Assembly (NCBI GenBank): GCA_049323455.1 | Contig: JBMONF010000032.1 | Span: 12,355 to 76,354, forward strand | Direction: 5' to 3' | DNA from: Hypericibacter sp049323455 | GTDB lineage: Bacteria; Pseudomonadota; Alphaproteobacteria; Dongiales; Dongiaceae | Length of the DNA stretch: 64,000 bases | Shown here: positions 8,030 through 18,537 of the stretch, piece by piece | Layout: the number at the start of each line of letters is the position of its first letter | Position numbering within the stretch: the stretch's first letter is position 1 | The notes under the pieces: generated by a model | Database searches by the model: none | Seen by the model: only the letters and a program-made list of their open reading frames with translations | Told to the model about the DNA's origin: nothing | Translations under genes and position numbers: made by a program

Positions 8030-8318
8030 GTGCCCCCCGGACCGCGCTTACCTATGGTTAGGCAGCGAGAGCCAGACGATTGTTGTCGTTGGCACTTCTA
8101 GGTTGGCCCGATAACGGCGGTACCATGCCGGGCAAAAACGCTGCCTTTACCACGCGCGTCGATCCTGTTTCGCCCCCGTCGGGAGCCGGCCTCGAGCTCA
8201 GGGGTCCCATCCCGCATGACACCCTCGGGCCGGAAACTGGTGGAGGCGCCGGGTACTGCCCCCGGGTCCGCTACGCTTATTCCACAGCGCGTTTATCGCC
8301 ATAGTCGGTTGCCCGACG
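8030..8318 (-). ncRNA. ssrA: Two-piece (circularly permuted) tmRNA
   Basis: On the minus strand, the acceptor piece runs from 8318 to 8238. It opens with a GTCGG-GCAA-CCGAC hairpin (8318-8305), has a 5-bp T-arm with a 7-nt loop (8265-8249), and ends ...CGCCTCC-A-CCA (8248-8238). After an intervening segment the coding piece begins at 8177 with GGGGGCG. That pairs with CGCCTCC to form a 7-bp acceptor stem whose third pair is G-U, the alanine identity element. The tag reading frame (8093-8058) encodes ANDNNRLALAA then TAA. The 3' end of the coding piece (about 8030) is approximate. Frames drawn across this region on the plus strand are not genes. Confidence 0.93.
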
Positions 8319-8324
8319 CCTTCA

Positions 8325-8353
8325 ATATAGGTGGGGACATGGCGAATCGGAAG
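8325..8353 (-). promoter_or_regulatory. Putative ssrA promoter
   Basis: Reading the minus strand, TTCCGA (8353-8348) is followed after exactly 17 bp by TATATT (8330-8325). The first paired base of the acceptor-piece hairpin (8318) lies 7 bp further on, the expected position of a transcription start. The -35 is a weak match and the -10 a good one. Confidence 0.5.
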
Positions 8354-8542
8354 GGGGCGGGGCCGTCCGCGGCCGCGCCCCGCGGCCTCCTTTCCGGGGC
8401 GAAACGCGATGGAGTCGCAAGGATTCGGCGGCTCTCGGGCCTCACCTGTGGCCGGCTCGGGCGCGAGCCGGTAGAGTGCCGCCCCCGGGCTATTCCCGGA
8501 CCCGGTCACTGGAGCCTCACGAGAAAGAGCCCGCGAACCAAC

Positions 8543-9481
8543 ATGTCGCTTACGCCCGAGCAGAAAGCCGAAATCGAGGCGCAGCGGAGCGCCAGTGCCG
8601 CCACGCGCCGCCCCACCGTGCCGGCGCTCGAAGAGATTCTGTACACCGCATTACCGGTGCTCGATCGCGGCTTCGTGCGCGTGATCGACTATATGGGCGA
8701 CGACGGTGCCGTGGTGCAGGCCGCGCGCGTCTCCTACGGGCGCGGCACGCGCAAGGTGAGCGAGGACCGCGGGCTCATCAACTATCTGATGCGCCACCGC
8801 CACTCGACGCCCTTCGAGATGTGCGAGATCAAGCTCCACGTCAAGCTGCCGATCTTCGTGGCGCGGCAGTGGATCCGGCATCGCACCGCCAACGTCAACG
8901 AGTACTCGGCACGCTATTCGGTGCTCGACAACGAGTTCTACGTACCGGCGCCGGAGCACCTGGCCGCCCAGTCGCGCTCGAACCGCCAGGGCCGGGGCGA
9001 GGTGCTCGAGGGCGAGGAGGCGGCGCGAGTGCTCGAGCTCCTGCGCGAGGATGCGGCGCGCGCCTACGCGCATTACGAGGAGATGCTCAACGAGCGCGAG
9101 GACGGCAGCATCATCGACGAGAATCGCCGTGGCCTGGCGCGCGAGCTCGCCCGCATGAACCTTTCGCTCAATTTCTATACGCAGTGGTACTGGAAGATCG
9201 ACCTTCACAATCTGCTGCATTTTCTCTCGCTGCGCGCCGACCCCCATGCGCAATACGAGATTCGCGCCTATGCCGAGCGCATGATCGAGGTGGTGTCGAA
9301 ATGGGTGCCGCTCACCTACGACGCCTTCCTGCAGCACCGGCTCCATGCCGTGACGCTGTCGGCCGCGGCGATGACGGTGGTGAAACGCATGCTCGCGGGC
9401 GAGAGGGTGACGGCCGAGACGAGCGGGCTCGGCAAGCGCGAATGGACCGAGTTGATGGCGGCGCTGGGGCGCGAGGGATAG
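8543..9481 (+). CDS. thyX: FAD-dependent thymidylate synthase
   Basis: A 312-residue flavin-dependent enzyme that methylates dUMP to dTMP using methylene-tetrahydrofolate and NAD(P)H. The diagnostic ThyX motif is present as RHRTANVNEYSARYS, and LNFYTQWYWKIDLHNLLHFL and the C-terminal VKRMLAGE also fit the family. The start at 8543 (MSLTPEQKAEIE) is chosen because the longer open frame back to 8216 runs through the tmRNA gene. Position next to sspB and ssrA follows a common alphaproteobacterial order. No thyA is visible in the window. Confidence 0.96.
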   Translation: MSLTPEQKAEIEAQRSASAATRRPTVPALEEILYTALPVLDRGFVRVIDYMGDDGAVVQAARVSYGRGTRKVSEDRGLINYLMRHRHSTPFEMCEIKLHVKLPIFVARQWIRHRTANVNEYSARYSVLDNEFYVPAPEHLAAQSRSNRQGRGEVLEGEEAARVLELLREDAARAYAHYEEMLNEREDGSIIDENRRGLARELARMNLSLNFYTQWYWKIDLHNLLHFLSLRADPHAQYEIRAYAERMIEVVSKWVPLTYDAFLQHRLHAVTLSAAAMTVVKRMLAGERVTAETSGLGKREWTELMAALGREG

Positions 9482-9555
9482 GCCGCCGCCGCGGGACCGG
9501 CTTTTCTTCCTCCGGGGCGGTATTTCGGCCATCGACCGCGGGCCTGCTTTCGGCT

Positions 9556-10110
9556 ATGAGCCGGGCCATGCGTCGCGCCTGGACCGCCTTATGCCGCCCC
9601 GCCGGCCGCCGTCGCCTGGCGTTGGCGGCGGGGCTGGTGCTGCTCGTCGCGGGCGCTGCGCCGCTGCTGTGGGGGCCGTCCGCCGCGGTAGTGATCGGGC
9701 GGGTCGACCAGGTGATGGTCGACAAGAGCGAGCGACGGCTCTACCTGCTGCGCGACGGCCGAGTGCTCGAGAGCTTCGCGGTGGCGCTCGGCCGCAACCC
9801 GTCCGGCCCCAAGCTCGCGGAAGGGGACGGGCGCACGCCGGAGGGCCGCTACCGGCTCACTTGGCGCGACCCCGACAGCTCGCACTACAAGGCGATCCTC
9901 ATCTCCTATCCCGACGCCGCCGACAAGGCGCGCGCCGCGGCGGCCGGCGTCGACCCCGGCGGCGAGATCATGCTGCACGGCCAGCGCAGCGTCTGGCGCT
10001 GGTTCAGCCGCGACAGCTGGACCGACGGCTGCATCGCGGTTTCCAACACGGCGATGGACGTGATCTGGAACGCCACGCGCGCCGGCACGCCGATCGTGAT
10101 CCGCCCGTGA
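9556..10110 (+). CDS. L,D-transpeptidase (YkuD) family protein
   Basis: A 184-residue protein with a basic N-terminus and one hydrophobic segment (about residues 20-40), so it is exported or membrane-anchored. The YkuD domain is clear: VDKSERRLYLLRDGRVL opening the fold, GRTPEGRY, the histidine in MLHGQ, and the catalytic cysteine in SWTDGCIAVSN. Such enzymes make 3-3 peptidoglycan crosslinks or attach proteins to the wall. It stands 74 bp after thyX and is convergent with mrp. The start is set at the first of two nearby ATGs; 9568 is an alternative. Confidence 0.9.
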   Translation: MSRAMRRAWTALCRPAGRRRLALAAGLVLLVAGAAPLLWGPSAAVVIGRVDQVMVDKSERRLYLLRDGRVLESFAVALGRNPSGPKLAEGDGRTPEGRYRLTWRDPDSSHYKAILISYPDAADKARAAAAGVDPGGEIMLHGQRSVWRWFSRDSWTDGCIAVSNTAMDVIWNATRAGTPIVIRP

Positions 10111-10165
10111 CCGGCGGGGCGGCGCGATATCGCTTCCGCCCGTCTGCGAGGCCCGCTCTCGATCC

Positions 10166-11293
10166 CTACTGGATCACGATCCGGGGCGCGGCGCGGGCCG
10201 CGCGATCGCCGCTCTCGAGCTTGGCCCAGACGCGCTCGGCAATCGCACGATAGGTCTTGGCGTGCGGGCTCTCGGGATCGGAAACGACGATCGGCCGGCC
10301 GCCGTCCGAGGTCTCGCGGATGGCCATGTCGAGCGGCAGCTCGCCCAGGAACTCCACGCCCAGGCGCTGCGCCTCGCGCTTGGCGCCGCCATGGCTGAAG
10401 ATGTCGCTGCGATGGCCGCAATGGGGGCAGCTGAAATAGCTCATGTTCTCGACGATGCCGAGCACCGGCACCTCCACCTTGCGGAACATGTTGAGCCCCT
10501 TGCGCGCATCGAGCAGTGCGATGTCCTGCGGCGTCGAGACGATGACGGCACCCGAGAGCGGCACCTGCTGCGCCATGGTGAGCTGGGCGTCGCCGGTGCC
10601 GGGCGGCAGGTCGACCACGAGGATGTCGAGCTCGCCCCAATCCACGTCGCGCAGCATCTGGTTGATGGCGCTCATCACCATGGGCCCGCGCCAGATCATC
10701 GGCGTTTCCTCGGGCACCATGAAGCCGATCGACATCACCTTGACGCCGTAATTCTCGAGCGGATTGAGCCGGCGCCCGTCGGGCGAGGTCGGTTTGCCGG
10801 AGATGCCCATCATGCGCGGTTGAGAGGGCCCGTAGATGTCGGCGTCGAGCAGCCCTACCCGGAGCCCCATGGCCTTGAGCGCGAGCGCGAGGTTGGCCGC
10901 GGTGGTGGACTTGCCCACCCCACCCTTGCCGCTCGCCACCGCCACGATATGGCGTACCCCCGGCACCGCCGCCTTCTGGGCGTGCCCCGCTCGGTGCGCC
11001 GCCCTTTCTTGCGGCTGAGACGGGGCGGACGGGCGCGGCGCCCCGCGGTGCGCGGTCAGCACCGCCGTGACGGAGAGCACGTCCGGCAGCGCGGAAACCG
11101 CCCGCTCGGCGGCACGGCGCAGCGGCTCGAGCTCGTCCGCCCGTTTGGGATCGATCTCGATCGCGAAACCGACATTGCCGTCCTTCACCACCACGCCGGA
11201 AACCATGCCGAGGCCGACGATGTCGCCGCGCCCGTCGGGCCCAGGAACGCGCTTCAGAACCTCGAGGACGGTGGCTTCGCTGATGGCGGTCAT
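10166..11293 (-). CDS. mrp: Mrp/ApbC family iron-sulfur cluster carrier ATPase
   Basis: A 375-residue protein with two parts. An N-terminal MIP18/DUF59 domain (about residues 1-90) precedes a MinD-like P-loop ATPase domain with the deviant Walker A GKGGVGKST. The family's CxxC is present in YFSCPHCGH. These proteins bind and transfer Fe-S clusters in the cytosol. The start at 11293 gives the usual N-terminus (MTAISEATVLEVLKRV); the frame continues upstream to 11446 without conserved sequence. It is divergent from hflK across 151 bp, a gene order seen in many alphaproteobacteria. Confidence 0.94.
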   Translation of the reverse strand: MTAISEATVLEVLKRVPGPDGRGDIVGLGMVSGVVVKDGNVGFAIEIDPKRADELEPLRRAAERAVSALPDVLSVTAVLTAHRGAPRPSAPSQPQERAAHRAGHAQKAAVPGVRHIVAVASGKGGVGKSTTAANLALALKAMGLRVGLLDADIYGPSQPRMMGISGKPTSPDGRRLNPLENYGVKVMSIGFMVPEETPMIWRGPMVMSAINQMLRDVDWGELDILVVDLPPGTGDAQLTMAQQVPLSGAVIVSTPQDIALLDARKGLNMFRKVEVPVLGIVENMSYFSCPHCGHRSDIFSHGGAKREAQRLGVEFLGELPLDMAIRETSDGGRPIVVSDPESPHAKTYRAIAERVWAKLESGDRAARAAPRIVIQ

Positions 11294-11444
11294 GCTTGAA
11301 CAACTCCCGGAAGTGCCCAATATGTGGGCCATGTGTGGGGCGGGGTTCGGTTGCTCGAGGCAACCGGCTGTCATATAAGGCGTCGCACCGTCCCGGGAAA
11401 GCGGGCGCCATCGACTTAATCTCGCGAAACAGGGAAAGCCTGAC

Positions 11445-12596
11445 ATGCCGTGGCAGAATCAAGGTGGCGGCGGCCCTTGGGGCGGCGGCCAAGGACCGTG
11501 GGGCCGTGGCCCATCCGGCGGCGGCCAGCGGCCCAACGATTTGGAAGACCTCCTGCGCCGCGGCCAGGACCGCCTGAAGGGCTGGCTGCCCGGCGGCATG
11601 GGCGGCCGGCGCGGGCTTTTCTTCGTGGCCCTCGCCGCGCTGGCGCTATGGCTTGCCAGCGGCTTCTACCGCGTCGATGCCAACGAGCAGGGCGTGGCGC
11701 TCATCTTCGGCAAGTGGGTGGCGACCACCGGCCCCGGCCTCAATTACAACCTGCCGGCGCCGATCGGCTCGGTCGAGACGCCGATGGTGGGCTACGAGAA
11801 CCGCGTCGAGATCGGATTTCGCTCCGGTGCCGAGGGCTCCACGCCCCGCGACATCCCGGCCGAGAGTCTCATGCTCACGGGCGACGAGAACATCATCGAT
11901 ATCCAGTTCGTCGTGCTGTGGAAGATCGGCGACGCCGGCAAGTACCTCTTCAATATCCGCGACCCCGAGGAGACGGTGAAGAACGTCTCCGAGGCGGCCA
12001 TGCGCGAGATCATCGGCCAGTCCGATTTCGAGAGCACCCGCACCAAGGGCCGCGCCGAGGTCGAGACGCGGACCCATCAGCTGATCCAGCGCATCCTCGA
12101 CAGCTACGATGCCGGCATCATCGTCACCAGCCTGCAGCTCCAAAAGGTGGATCCGCCCGATCCGGTGATCGAGGCCTTTCGCGACGTGCAGGCCGCCCGT
12201 GCCGACAAGGAACGGTCGGTCAACGAGGCGCAGGCCTACTACAACGAGGTCACGCAGCGCGCCGAGGGCCAGGCGCAGCAGATCATCAAGGCGGGCGAGG
12301 GCTACAAGGCCGAGAAGGTCGCGATCGCGACCGGCGACGCGCAGCGCTTCCTCTCCGTCGAGGCGGAGTACGCCAAGAACAAGACGCTCACCGAGCGACG
12401 CATCTACCTCGAGACGATGGGCAAGATCTTGCACGACATGAACAAGATCCTGGTCGACAACGCGCTCGGCGGCGCCGGCACCGTGCCGTATCTCTCGCTC
12501 AACGAGCTTCTGAAGAAGCCGGGCGCGCCTCAGCCGGCCGAGAGCCAGCCGGCCCAGCAGGCGCCGTCCGCCAGCAGCGCGGGAGCCTCGCAATGA
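11445..12596 (+). CDS. hflK: FtsH protease regulator subunit HflK
   Basis: A 383-residue SPFH/band-7 membrane protein. It has a glycine-rich cytoplasmic N-terminus (residues 7-27), a single membrane span at about 58-73, then the periplasmic SPFH domain starting YRVDANEQGVALIFGK. A long coiled-coil-prone segment lies around residues 250-330. HflK and HflC form a large complex around the FtsH protease that restrains its activity on membrane proteins. The hflC start overlaps the hflK stop by 4 bp (ATGA at 12593), so the subunits are translationally coupled. The C-terminal tail is rich in Pro, Ala and Gln. Confidence 0.95.
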   Translation: MPWQNQGGGGPWGGGQGPWGRGPSGGGQRPNDLEDLLRRGQDRLKGWLPGGMGGRRGLFFVALAALALWLASGFYRVDANEQGVALIFGKWVATTGPGLNYNLPAPIGSVETPMVGYENRVEIGFRSGAEGSTPRDIPAESLMLTGDENIIDIQFVVLWKIGDAGKYLFNIRDPEETVKNVSEAAMREIIGQSDFESTRTKGRAEVETRTHQLIQRILDSYDAGIIVTSLQLQKVDPPDPVIEAFRDVQAARADKERSVNEAQAYYNEVTQRAEGQAQQIIKAGEGYKAEKVAIATGDAQRFLSVEAEYAKNKTLTERRIYLETMGKILHDMNKILVDNALGGAGTVPYLSLNELLKKPGAPQPAESQPAQQAPSASSAGASQ

Positions 12597-13489
12597 ACAG
12601 GATCTCGACCGTCGGCCTTCTGATCGCGTTCCTGATCGCGGTCGTGCTGCTGCTGTCCTCGACCTTCACGGTCAGTCAGTGGCAGCAGGCGTTGGTTCTC
12701 CAGTTCGGCGAGCCCCGTCGCGTCGTCGAGCAGCCGGGCCTGCATTTCAAGCTGCCCTTCGTGCAGAACGTCATCTATTTCGACAAGCGGGTGCTGAACC
12801 TCGACCTGGCGCCGGCCGAGATGCCGACCAACGACCAGAAGCAGGTCGTCGTCGACGTCTACGCCAAATACCGGATCGTGAATCCGCTCAAGTTCTATCA
12901 GGTGGTGCGCGACGAGACCGGCCTGCGCGGCCGGGTCGGCCCCATCATCAGCGCGAACCTGCGTGCCGAGATCGGCAAGGTGCCGATGGCCGAGATGCTG
13001 ACCGAACGGCGGGCCGATTTCATGCGGTCGATCACCGAAGCGGTGAATCGGGCGTCGTTGAGCTATGGCGTCAACGTCATGGATGTGCGCATGAAGCGCG
13101 TCGATCTGCCCGAGGAAAACAGCCAAGCGATCTTCCGGCGCATGCAGACCCAGCGCGAGCAGGAAGCGCGCCGCTTCCGCGCCGAGGGCCAGCGCGACGC
13201 CGAAGCCCTTCGCGCCGAGGCCGACAAGCAGAAGGTGGTGATCCTGTCCGACGCGCGCCGCCAGGCCGAGATCCGGCGCGGCGAAGGCGAGGCCGAGGCG
13301 ACGCGCATCTACAACGACGCCTATGGCAAGGACCCCGCCTTCTTCGACTTCTACAGATCGATGCAGGCGCTGAGCCAAGGTCTCAACGGCGAGAATACGA
13401 CCTATGTGGGTCCGCCGGCCGGCGACTTCTTCCGCTTCTTCGGCAGCGAGAGCGGAAGCGCTGCCGCGCCGGCCGCGCCCAAGCCGTGA
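12593..13489 (+). CDS. hflC: FtsH protease modulator subunit HflC
   Basis: A 298-residue partner of HflK with the same SPFH architecture. An N-terminal membrane span (about residues 6-24) is followed by VSQWQQALVLQFGEPRRVV and PGLHFKLPFVQNVIYFDKRVL, both typical of HflC. The middle contains a charged helical region with many EARRFRAEGQR-like repeats. The start overlaps hflK by 4 bp. A longer frame opening at 11450 is a shadow of hflK in another frame and was trimmed. Confidence 0.95.
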   Translation: MNRISTVGLLIAFLIAVVLLLSSTFTVSQWQQALVLQFGEPRRVVEQPGLHFKLPFVQNVIYFDKRVLNLDLAPAEMPTNDQKQVVVDVYAKYRIVNPLKFYQVVRDETGLRGRVGPIISANLRAEIGKVPMAEMLTERRADFMRSITEAVNRASLSYGVNVMDVRMKRVDLPEENSQAIFRRMQTQREQEARRFRAEGQRDAEALRAEADKQKVVILSDARRQAEIRRGEGEAEATRIYNDAYGKDPAFFDFYRSMQALSQGLNGENTTYVGPPAGDFFRFFGSESGSAAAPAAPKP

Positions 13490-13561
13490 GCGGCGCCGGC
13501 GCTGTCGGGAAGCGCCTTCGGGCCGACCCGCCGATCCCGGACGCGCGGTTCTGAGCGGCGC

Positions 13562-13747
13562 ATGGCCGATCTGGCGACGGCCTTGGGGCTGGTCCTGGTG
13601 ATCGAGGGCATCACGCTGGCGGCAATGCCCGGAATGCTCCGGCGCCTGGTGGAAACCTTGTCGACCCTGCCCGAGACGGTGCTGCGTGCGGGCGGGCTTG
13701 CGGCGGCGGCGATCGGCCTGCTCCTGGTCTGGCTGGTGCGCGGCTGA
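13562..13747 (+). CDS. DUF2065 family small membrane protein (YjeT-like)
   Basis: This 61-residue protein has two hydrophobic segments, one at the N-terminus (ALGLVLVIEGITLAAMPG) and one at the C-terminus (LAAAAIGLLLVWLVRG). The pattern matches DUF2065, whose members are nearly always found next to hflC, as here (72 bp downstream). No biochemical role is established; a function with the HflKC-FtsH complex is inferred from synteny only. Confidence 0.82.
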   Translation: MADLATALGLVLVIEGITLAAMPGMLRRLVETLSTLPETVLRAGGLAAAAIGLLLVWLVRG

Positions 13748-13944
13748 GAGCGGAGGCGGGCGACTTTGGGAAAATTCACCCCGCTGCCATGGAATTCGCC
13801 TAATCTTGATGGCCGCTCCCAGAGGTCCGCCGGCGCACCCCGAGCGCTTGACTGACGTGTGCGCTACATTATGTGGAGCGGCCGGGGCCATCGGTTGCCG
13901 GCGCCCCGCCAGCGGTCCCCTGGCCCCCTGAAAATCGGAGGTTG

Positions 13945-15450
13945 ATGCCCGTGTCGTCCCGTCCTCTGTGCTTCCCGTCGTTGCGTGTCCGTGCGGCCCG
14001 CCTGGATCTGGCGCCGTGGCTCCGGCGCTGGCTCATGCCCTTGCTGCTGGGCGCGGCGCTGGCTGCTTGGGGGGCGGCTGCGGCGCAGGCCCGGCAAGCG
14101 CCAGACAGCTTCGCCGACCTCGCCGAATCGCTGCTGCCGGCGGTGGTGAACGTCTCGACCACGCAAGAGCTGCGCGCCGACGACCTTTCGCAGCAGGAGC
14201 TCGAGCAGTTCTTCAAGGATTTCTTCGACCGGCGGAACAGGGGGGAGGCGCCGCGCCGCGCCACCTCGCTCGGCTCCGGCTTCGTGATCGATCCGTCGGG
14301 TTACATCGTCACCAACAACCATGTGATCGAGGGTGCCGATCAAATCACCGTGAAGCTGCACGACGACACCGAGCTGCAGGCCAAGGTCGTGGGCATCGAC
14401 ACCAAGACCGACCTGGCGCTGCTCAAGGTGGAGCCCAAGACGCCGCTCGTCGCTGCGCGCTGGGGCGATTCCGACAAGACCCGCATCGGCGACTGGGTGC
14501 TGGCCATCGGCAATCCCTTCGGGCTCGGCGGCTCGGTCACGGCCGGCATCGTTTCGGCGCGCCAGCGCGACATCAACGCCGGCCCCTATGACGAATTCAT
14601 CCAGACCGACGCCTCGATCAACCGCGGCAATTCGGGCGGACCCATGTTCAACATGGACGGCGAGGTGATCGGCATCAACACGGCGATCTTCTCGCCCTCG
14701 GGCGGCAGCGTGGGCATCGGCTTCGCGATCCCCTCGAACCTCGCGCGCAACGTGATCGAGCAGTTGCAGTCCTACGGCCACGCCCGGCGCGGCTGGCTCG
14801 GCGTGCGCATCCAGAGCGTCAGCCCTGAGCTGGCCGAGGGCTTGCGCTTGCCCAACGCCAAGGGCGCCCTCATCGCCAATGTCACGGCGGGCGGCCCCGC
14901 CGATGCGGCCGGCATCCGCCAGGGCGACGTGGTCCTCGAGTTCGACGGCCGTCCGATCGACGAGATGCGCAAGCTGCCGCGGGTCGTCGCCGAAACCCCG
15001 ATCGACAAAGAGGTCGAGGTCGTGCTCTGGCGCCAGGGCGCCAAGAAGACGGTGACCGTGAAGGTCGGCGAGCTCGACGAGAGCGCCGAGCAGGCCGCGG
15101 CCGAGGAGCCCCAGGGCAAGAGCCCCGGCGGCGGCAACGGCGGCGGCGACGTGCCGCTGCTCGGCCTCACCGTGACCGAGCTGACGGCCGATCTGCGCGA
15201 TCAGTTCAAGCTCGAGCGGGATGTCGAGGGCGTGCTGGTGACCGGCGTCGATCCCGATGGCGCGGCGGCCGAGAAGGGCTTGAAGGAAGGCGACGTCGTC
15301 ATCGAGGTGGACCAGAAGGCGGTCGCGACGGCCGACGACGTCAAGCGCCGCGTCGACGAGGCCAAGAGCAACGGCTACCGCGTCGTGACGCTGCTGGTCT
15401 ACCGCGCCGGCGATTATCAATGGGTCGCGGTGCGGATCGATCGCGGGTGA
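13945..15450 (+). CDS. DegP/DegQ-type periplasmic serine endoprotease (Do family)
   Basis: A 501-residue periplasmic quality-control protease. The signal peptide runs to about residue 48 (ending AAAQARQA). The trypsin-like domain has the full triad: His126 in NNHVIEG, Asp156 in TKTDLALL and Ser230 in NRGNSGGPM. Two PDZ domains follow (about 275-370 and 410-495), joined by a Gly-rich linker. The start at 13945 has GGAGGTTG upstream; an earlier in-frame ATG at 13873 lacks a signal-like sequence. A TTGACT hexamer at 13848 could belong to its promoter. It completes the mrp-hflKC-DUF2065-degP block. Confidence 0.95.
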   Translation: MPVSSRPLCFPSLRVRAARLDLAPWLRRWLMPLLLGAALAAWGAAAAQARQAPDSFADLAESLLPAVVNVSTTQELRADDLSQQELEQFFKDFFDRRNRGEAPRRATSLGSGFVIDPSGYIVTNNHVIEGADQITVKLHDDTELQAKVVGIDTKTDLALLKVEPKTPLVAARWGDSDKTRIGDWVLAIGNPFGLGGSVTAGIVSARQRDINAGPYDEFIQTDASINRGNSGGPMFNMDGEVIGINTAIFSPSGGSVGIGFAIPSNLARNVIEQLQSYGHARRGWLGVRIQSVSPELAEGLRLPNAKGALIANVTAGGPADAAGIRQGDVVLEFDGRPIDEMRKLPRVVAETPIDKEVEVVLWRQGAKKTVTVKVGELDESAEQAAAEEPQGKSPGGGNGGGDVPLLGLTVTELTADLRDQFKLERDVEGVLVTGVDPDGAAAEKGLKEGDVVIEVDQKAVATADDVKRRVDEAKSNGYRVVTLLVYRAGDYQWVAVRIDRG

Positions 15451-15499
15451 CGCGACAGCGCTCTTGCCCGAATGGCGACCGCCATACGCCCGAAGCCAT

Positions 15500-15626
15500 G
15501 GCTCCCTCTCCCGCGAAAGCGGGAGAGGGCTGGGGTGAGGGTATCGACGCACAGCAGGCGAGGCTGAGCCTGGCGAACGTGCCCCCTCGCCCCGGCCCTC
15601 TCCCCCGCGTTGCGGGGGCGAGGGAG
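15500..15626. repeat. Two tandem copies of palindromic repeat family A
   Basis: The first copy has perfect 11-bp arms, CCCTCTCCCGC (15504-15514) and GCGGGAGAGGG (15519-15529), around a GAAA loop, then TGGGGTGAGGG. The second copy (about 15584-15626) is CCCTCTCCCCCGCG with its partner GCGGGGGCGAGGG. Both lie between degP and the conserved part of miaA, and both are open in the miaA reading frame. Confidence 0.85.
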
Positions 15627-15674
15627 CAGAACGCCACCGATGCCGAGCAACCCGGCATCGGCTCCGCCAAGCCC

Positions 15675-16619
15675 GTGCTCGTCATCGCCGGCCCCACGGC
15701 GAGCGGCAAGTCGGCGCTTGGCCTCGCGCTGGCCAAACGTCTCGGCGGCGTTCTCGTCAATGCCGACAGCATGCAGCTCTATCGCGAGCTTCGCGTGCTG
15801 ACCGCGCGGCCGCGGGAGGCCGAGGTGGCGGCAGTGCCGCACCGGCTGTTCGGCATCCTGCCCGCAGCCGAGCCCTGCTCGGCCGGGCGCTGGCGCGAAT
15901 TGGCGCTGGCAGAGATCGCCGCGGCTCATGCGCGCGCTCGCCTGCCGATCCTGGTGGGCGGAACCGGGCTCTATTTGGAAGCGTTGATGCGGGGCATCGC
16001 CGAGACGCCAAGCGTGCCGGCGCCGGTGCGCGAGGCAGTGCGGGTGCGGCTCGCGGCCGAAGGGCCGGCAGCACTCCATGCCGAGCTTGCAGCCCGTGAT
16101 CCCGTCAGCGCAGCGAAGCTCAAGCCCACCGATCGGCAACGCATCGTGCGCGCGCTCGAGGTGCTGGAGGCCACCGGCAGGCCGCTCTCCCAGTGGCAGG
16201 CCGAGGCCGCTCAAGCGCCGCCGACCGATCTCGCCTTCGACGTTTTCTTGCTGATGCCGACGCGCGCAGCTCTCTATGCCGCGTGCGATCGCCGCTTCGC
16301 GCGCATGGTCGAAGCCGGCGCGCTCGAGGAGGTGAGGGCGCTCAAGGCTCTTGCGCTCGATCCGGCCTTGCCGGCGATGAAGGCGATCGGTGTGGCGGAG
16401 CTGGGCGGCTATCTTGACGGAAAGACCGGCCTCGCCGAGGCCATTCGGGCGGCGCAGCAGGCCACCCGGCGCTACGCCAAGCGCCAGTTCACCTGGTTCC
16501 GGCACCGGCTGCCCGGGGCTGTGCGCATCGAGGCGGACCCGCTCGATCCCGCCTTCGCCACCGAGCAATTTTTGGAAAGATTCTTTCACAGTTTCTTTTC
16601 GAAGATTTGCCATTTCTAG
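15675..16619 (+). CDS. miaA: tRNA dimethylallyltransferase
   Basis: MiaA transfers the dimethylallyl group to A37 of tRNAs that read UNN codons. The P-loop AGPTASGKSA opens the conserved sequence, followed by NADSMQLYRELRVLTARP, GGTGLYLEAL and AIGVAELGGYL, all in the family order. The start is uncertain. GTG 15675 gives a 314-residue protein that begins right at the first strand. GTG 15579 or ATG 15498 would add up to 59 residues translated from the palindromic repeats, which is unlike the family. No clear ribosome site supports any of them. The last 60 bases are markedly AT-rich and give a Phe-rich tail. Confidence 0.9.
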   Translation: MLVIAGPTASGKSALGLALAKRLGGVLVNADSMQLYRELRVLTARPREAEVAAVPHRLFGILPAAEPCSAGRWRELALAEIAAAHARARLPILVGGTGLYLEALMRGIAETPSVPAPVREAVRVRLAAEGPAALHAELAARDPVSAAKLKPTDRQRIVRALEVLEATGRPLSQWQAEAAQAPPTDLAFDVFLLMPTRAALYAACDRRFARMVEAGALEEVRALKALALDPALPAMKAIGVAELGGYLDGKTGLAEAIRAAQQATRRYAKRQFTWFRHRLPGAVRIEADPLDPAFATEQFLERFFHSFFSKICHF

Positions 16620-16766
16620 TTGACCGCACTGCAGCAAGCCTCTAGTTTCGGGCTTCTCGCCGGCCGCCAAGGGCCAGCGAGGCGGGCTTGTGCGCCCGCG
16701 AACAAGGCGGCGCGCGCCCCATCCGGGCCGGTTCCGGCACCGGGACAGAAGCGAAAGGATCGGCAT

Positions 16767-18533
<1,767 letters not shown>

Positions 18534-18537
18534 TGCC

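Noticed and set aside
8216..8542. N-terminal extension of thyX by about 109 residues
   Set aside because: It would translate the tmRNA gene and has no family match; the ATG at 8543 is preferred.
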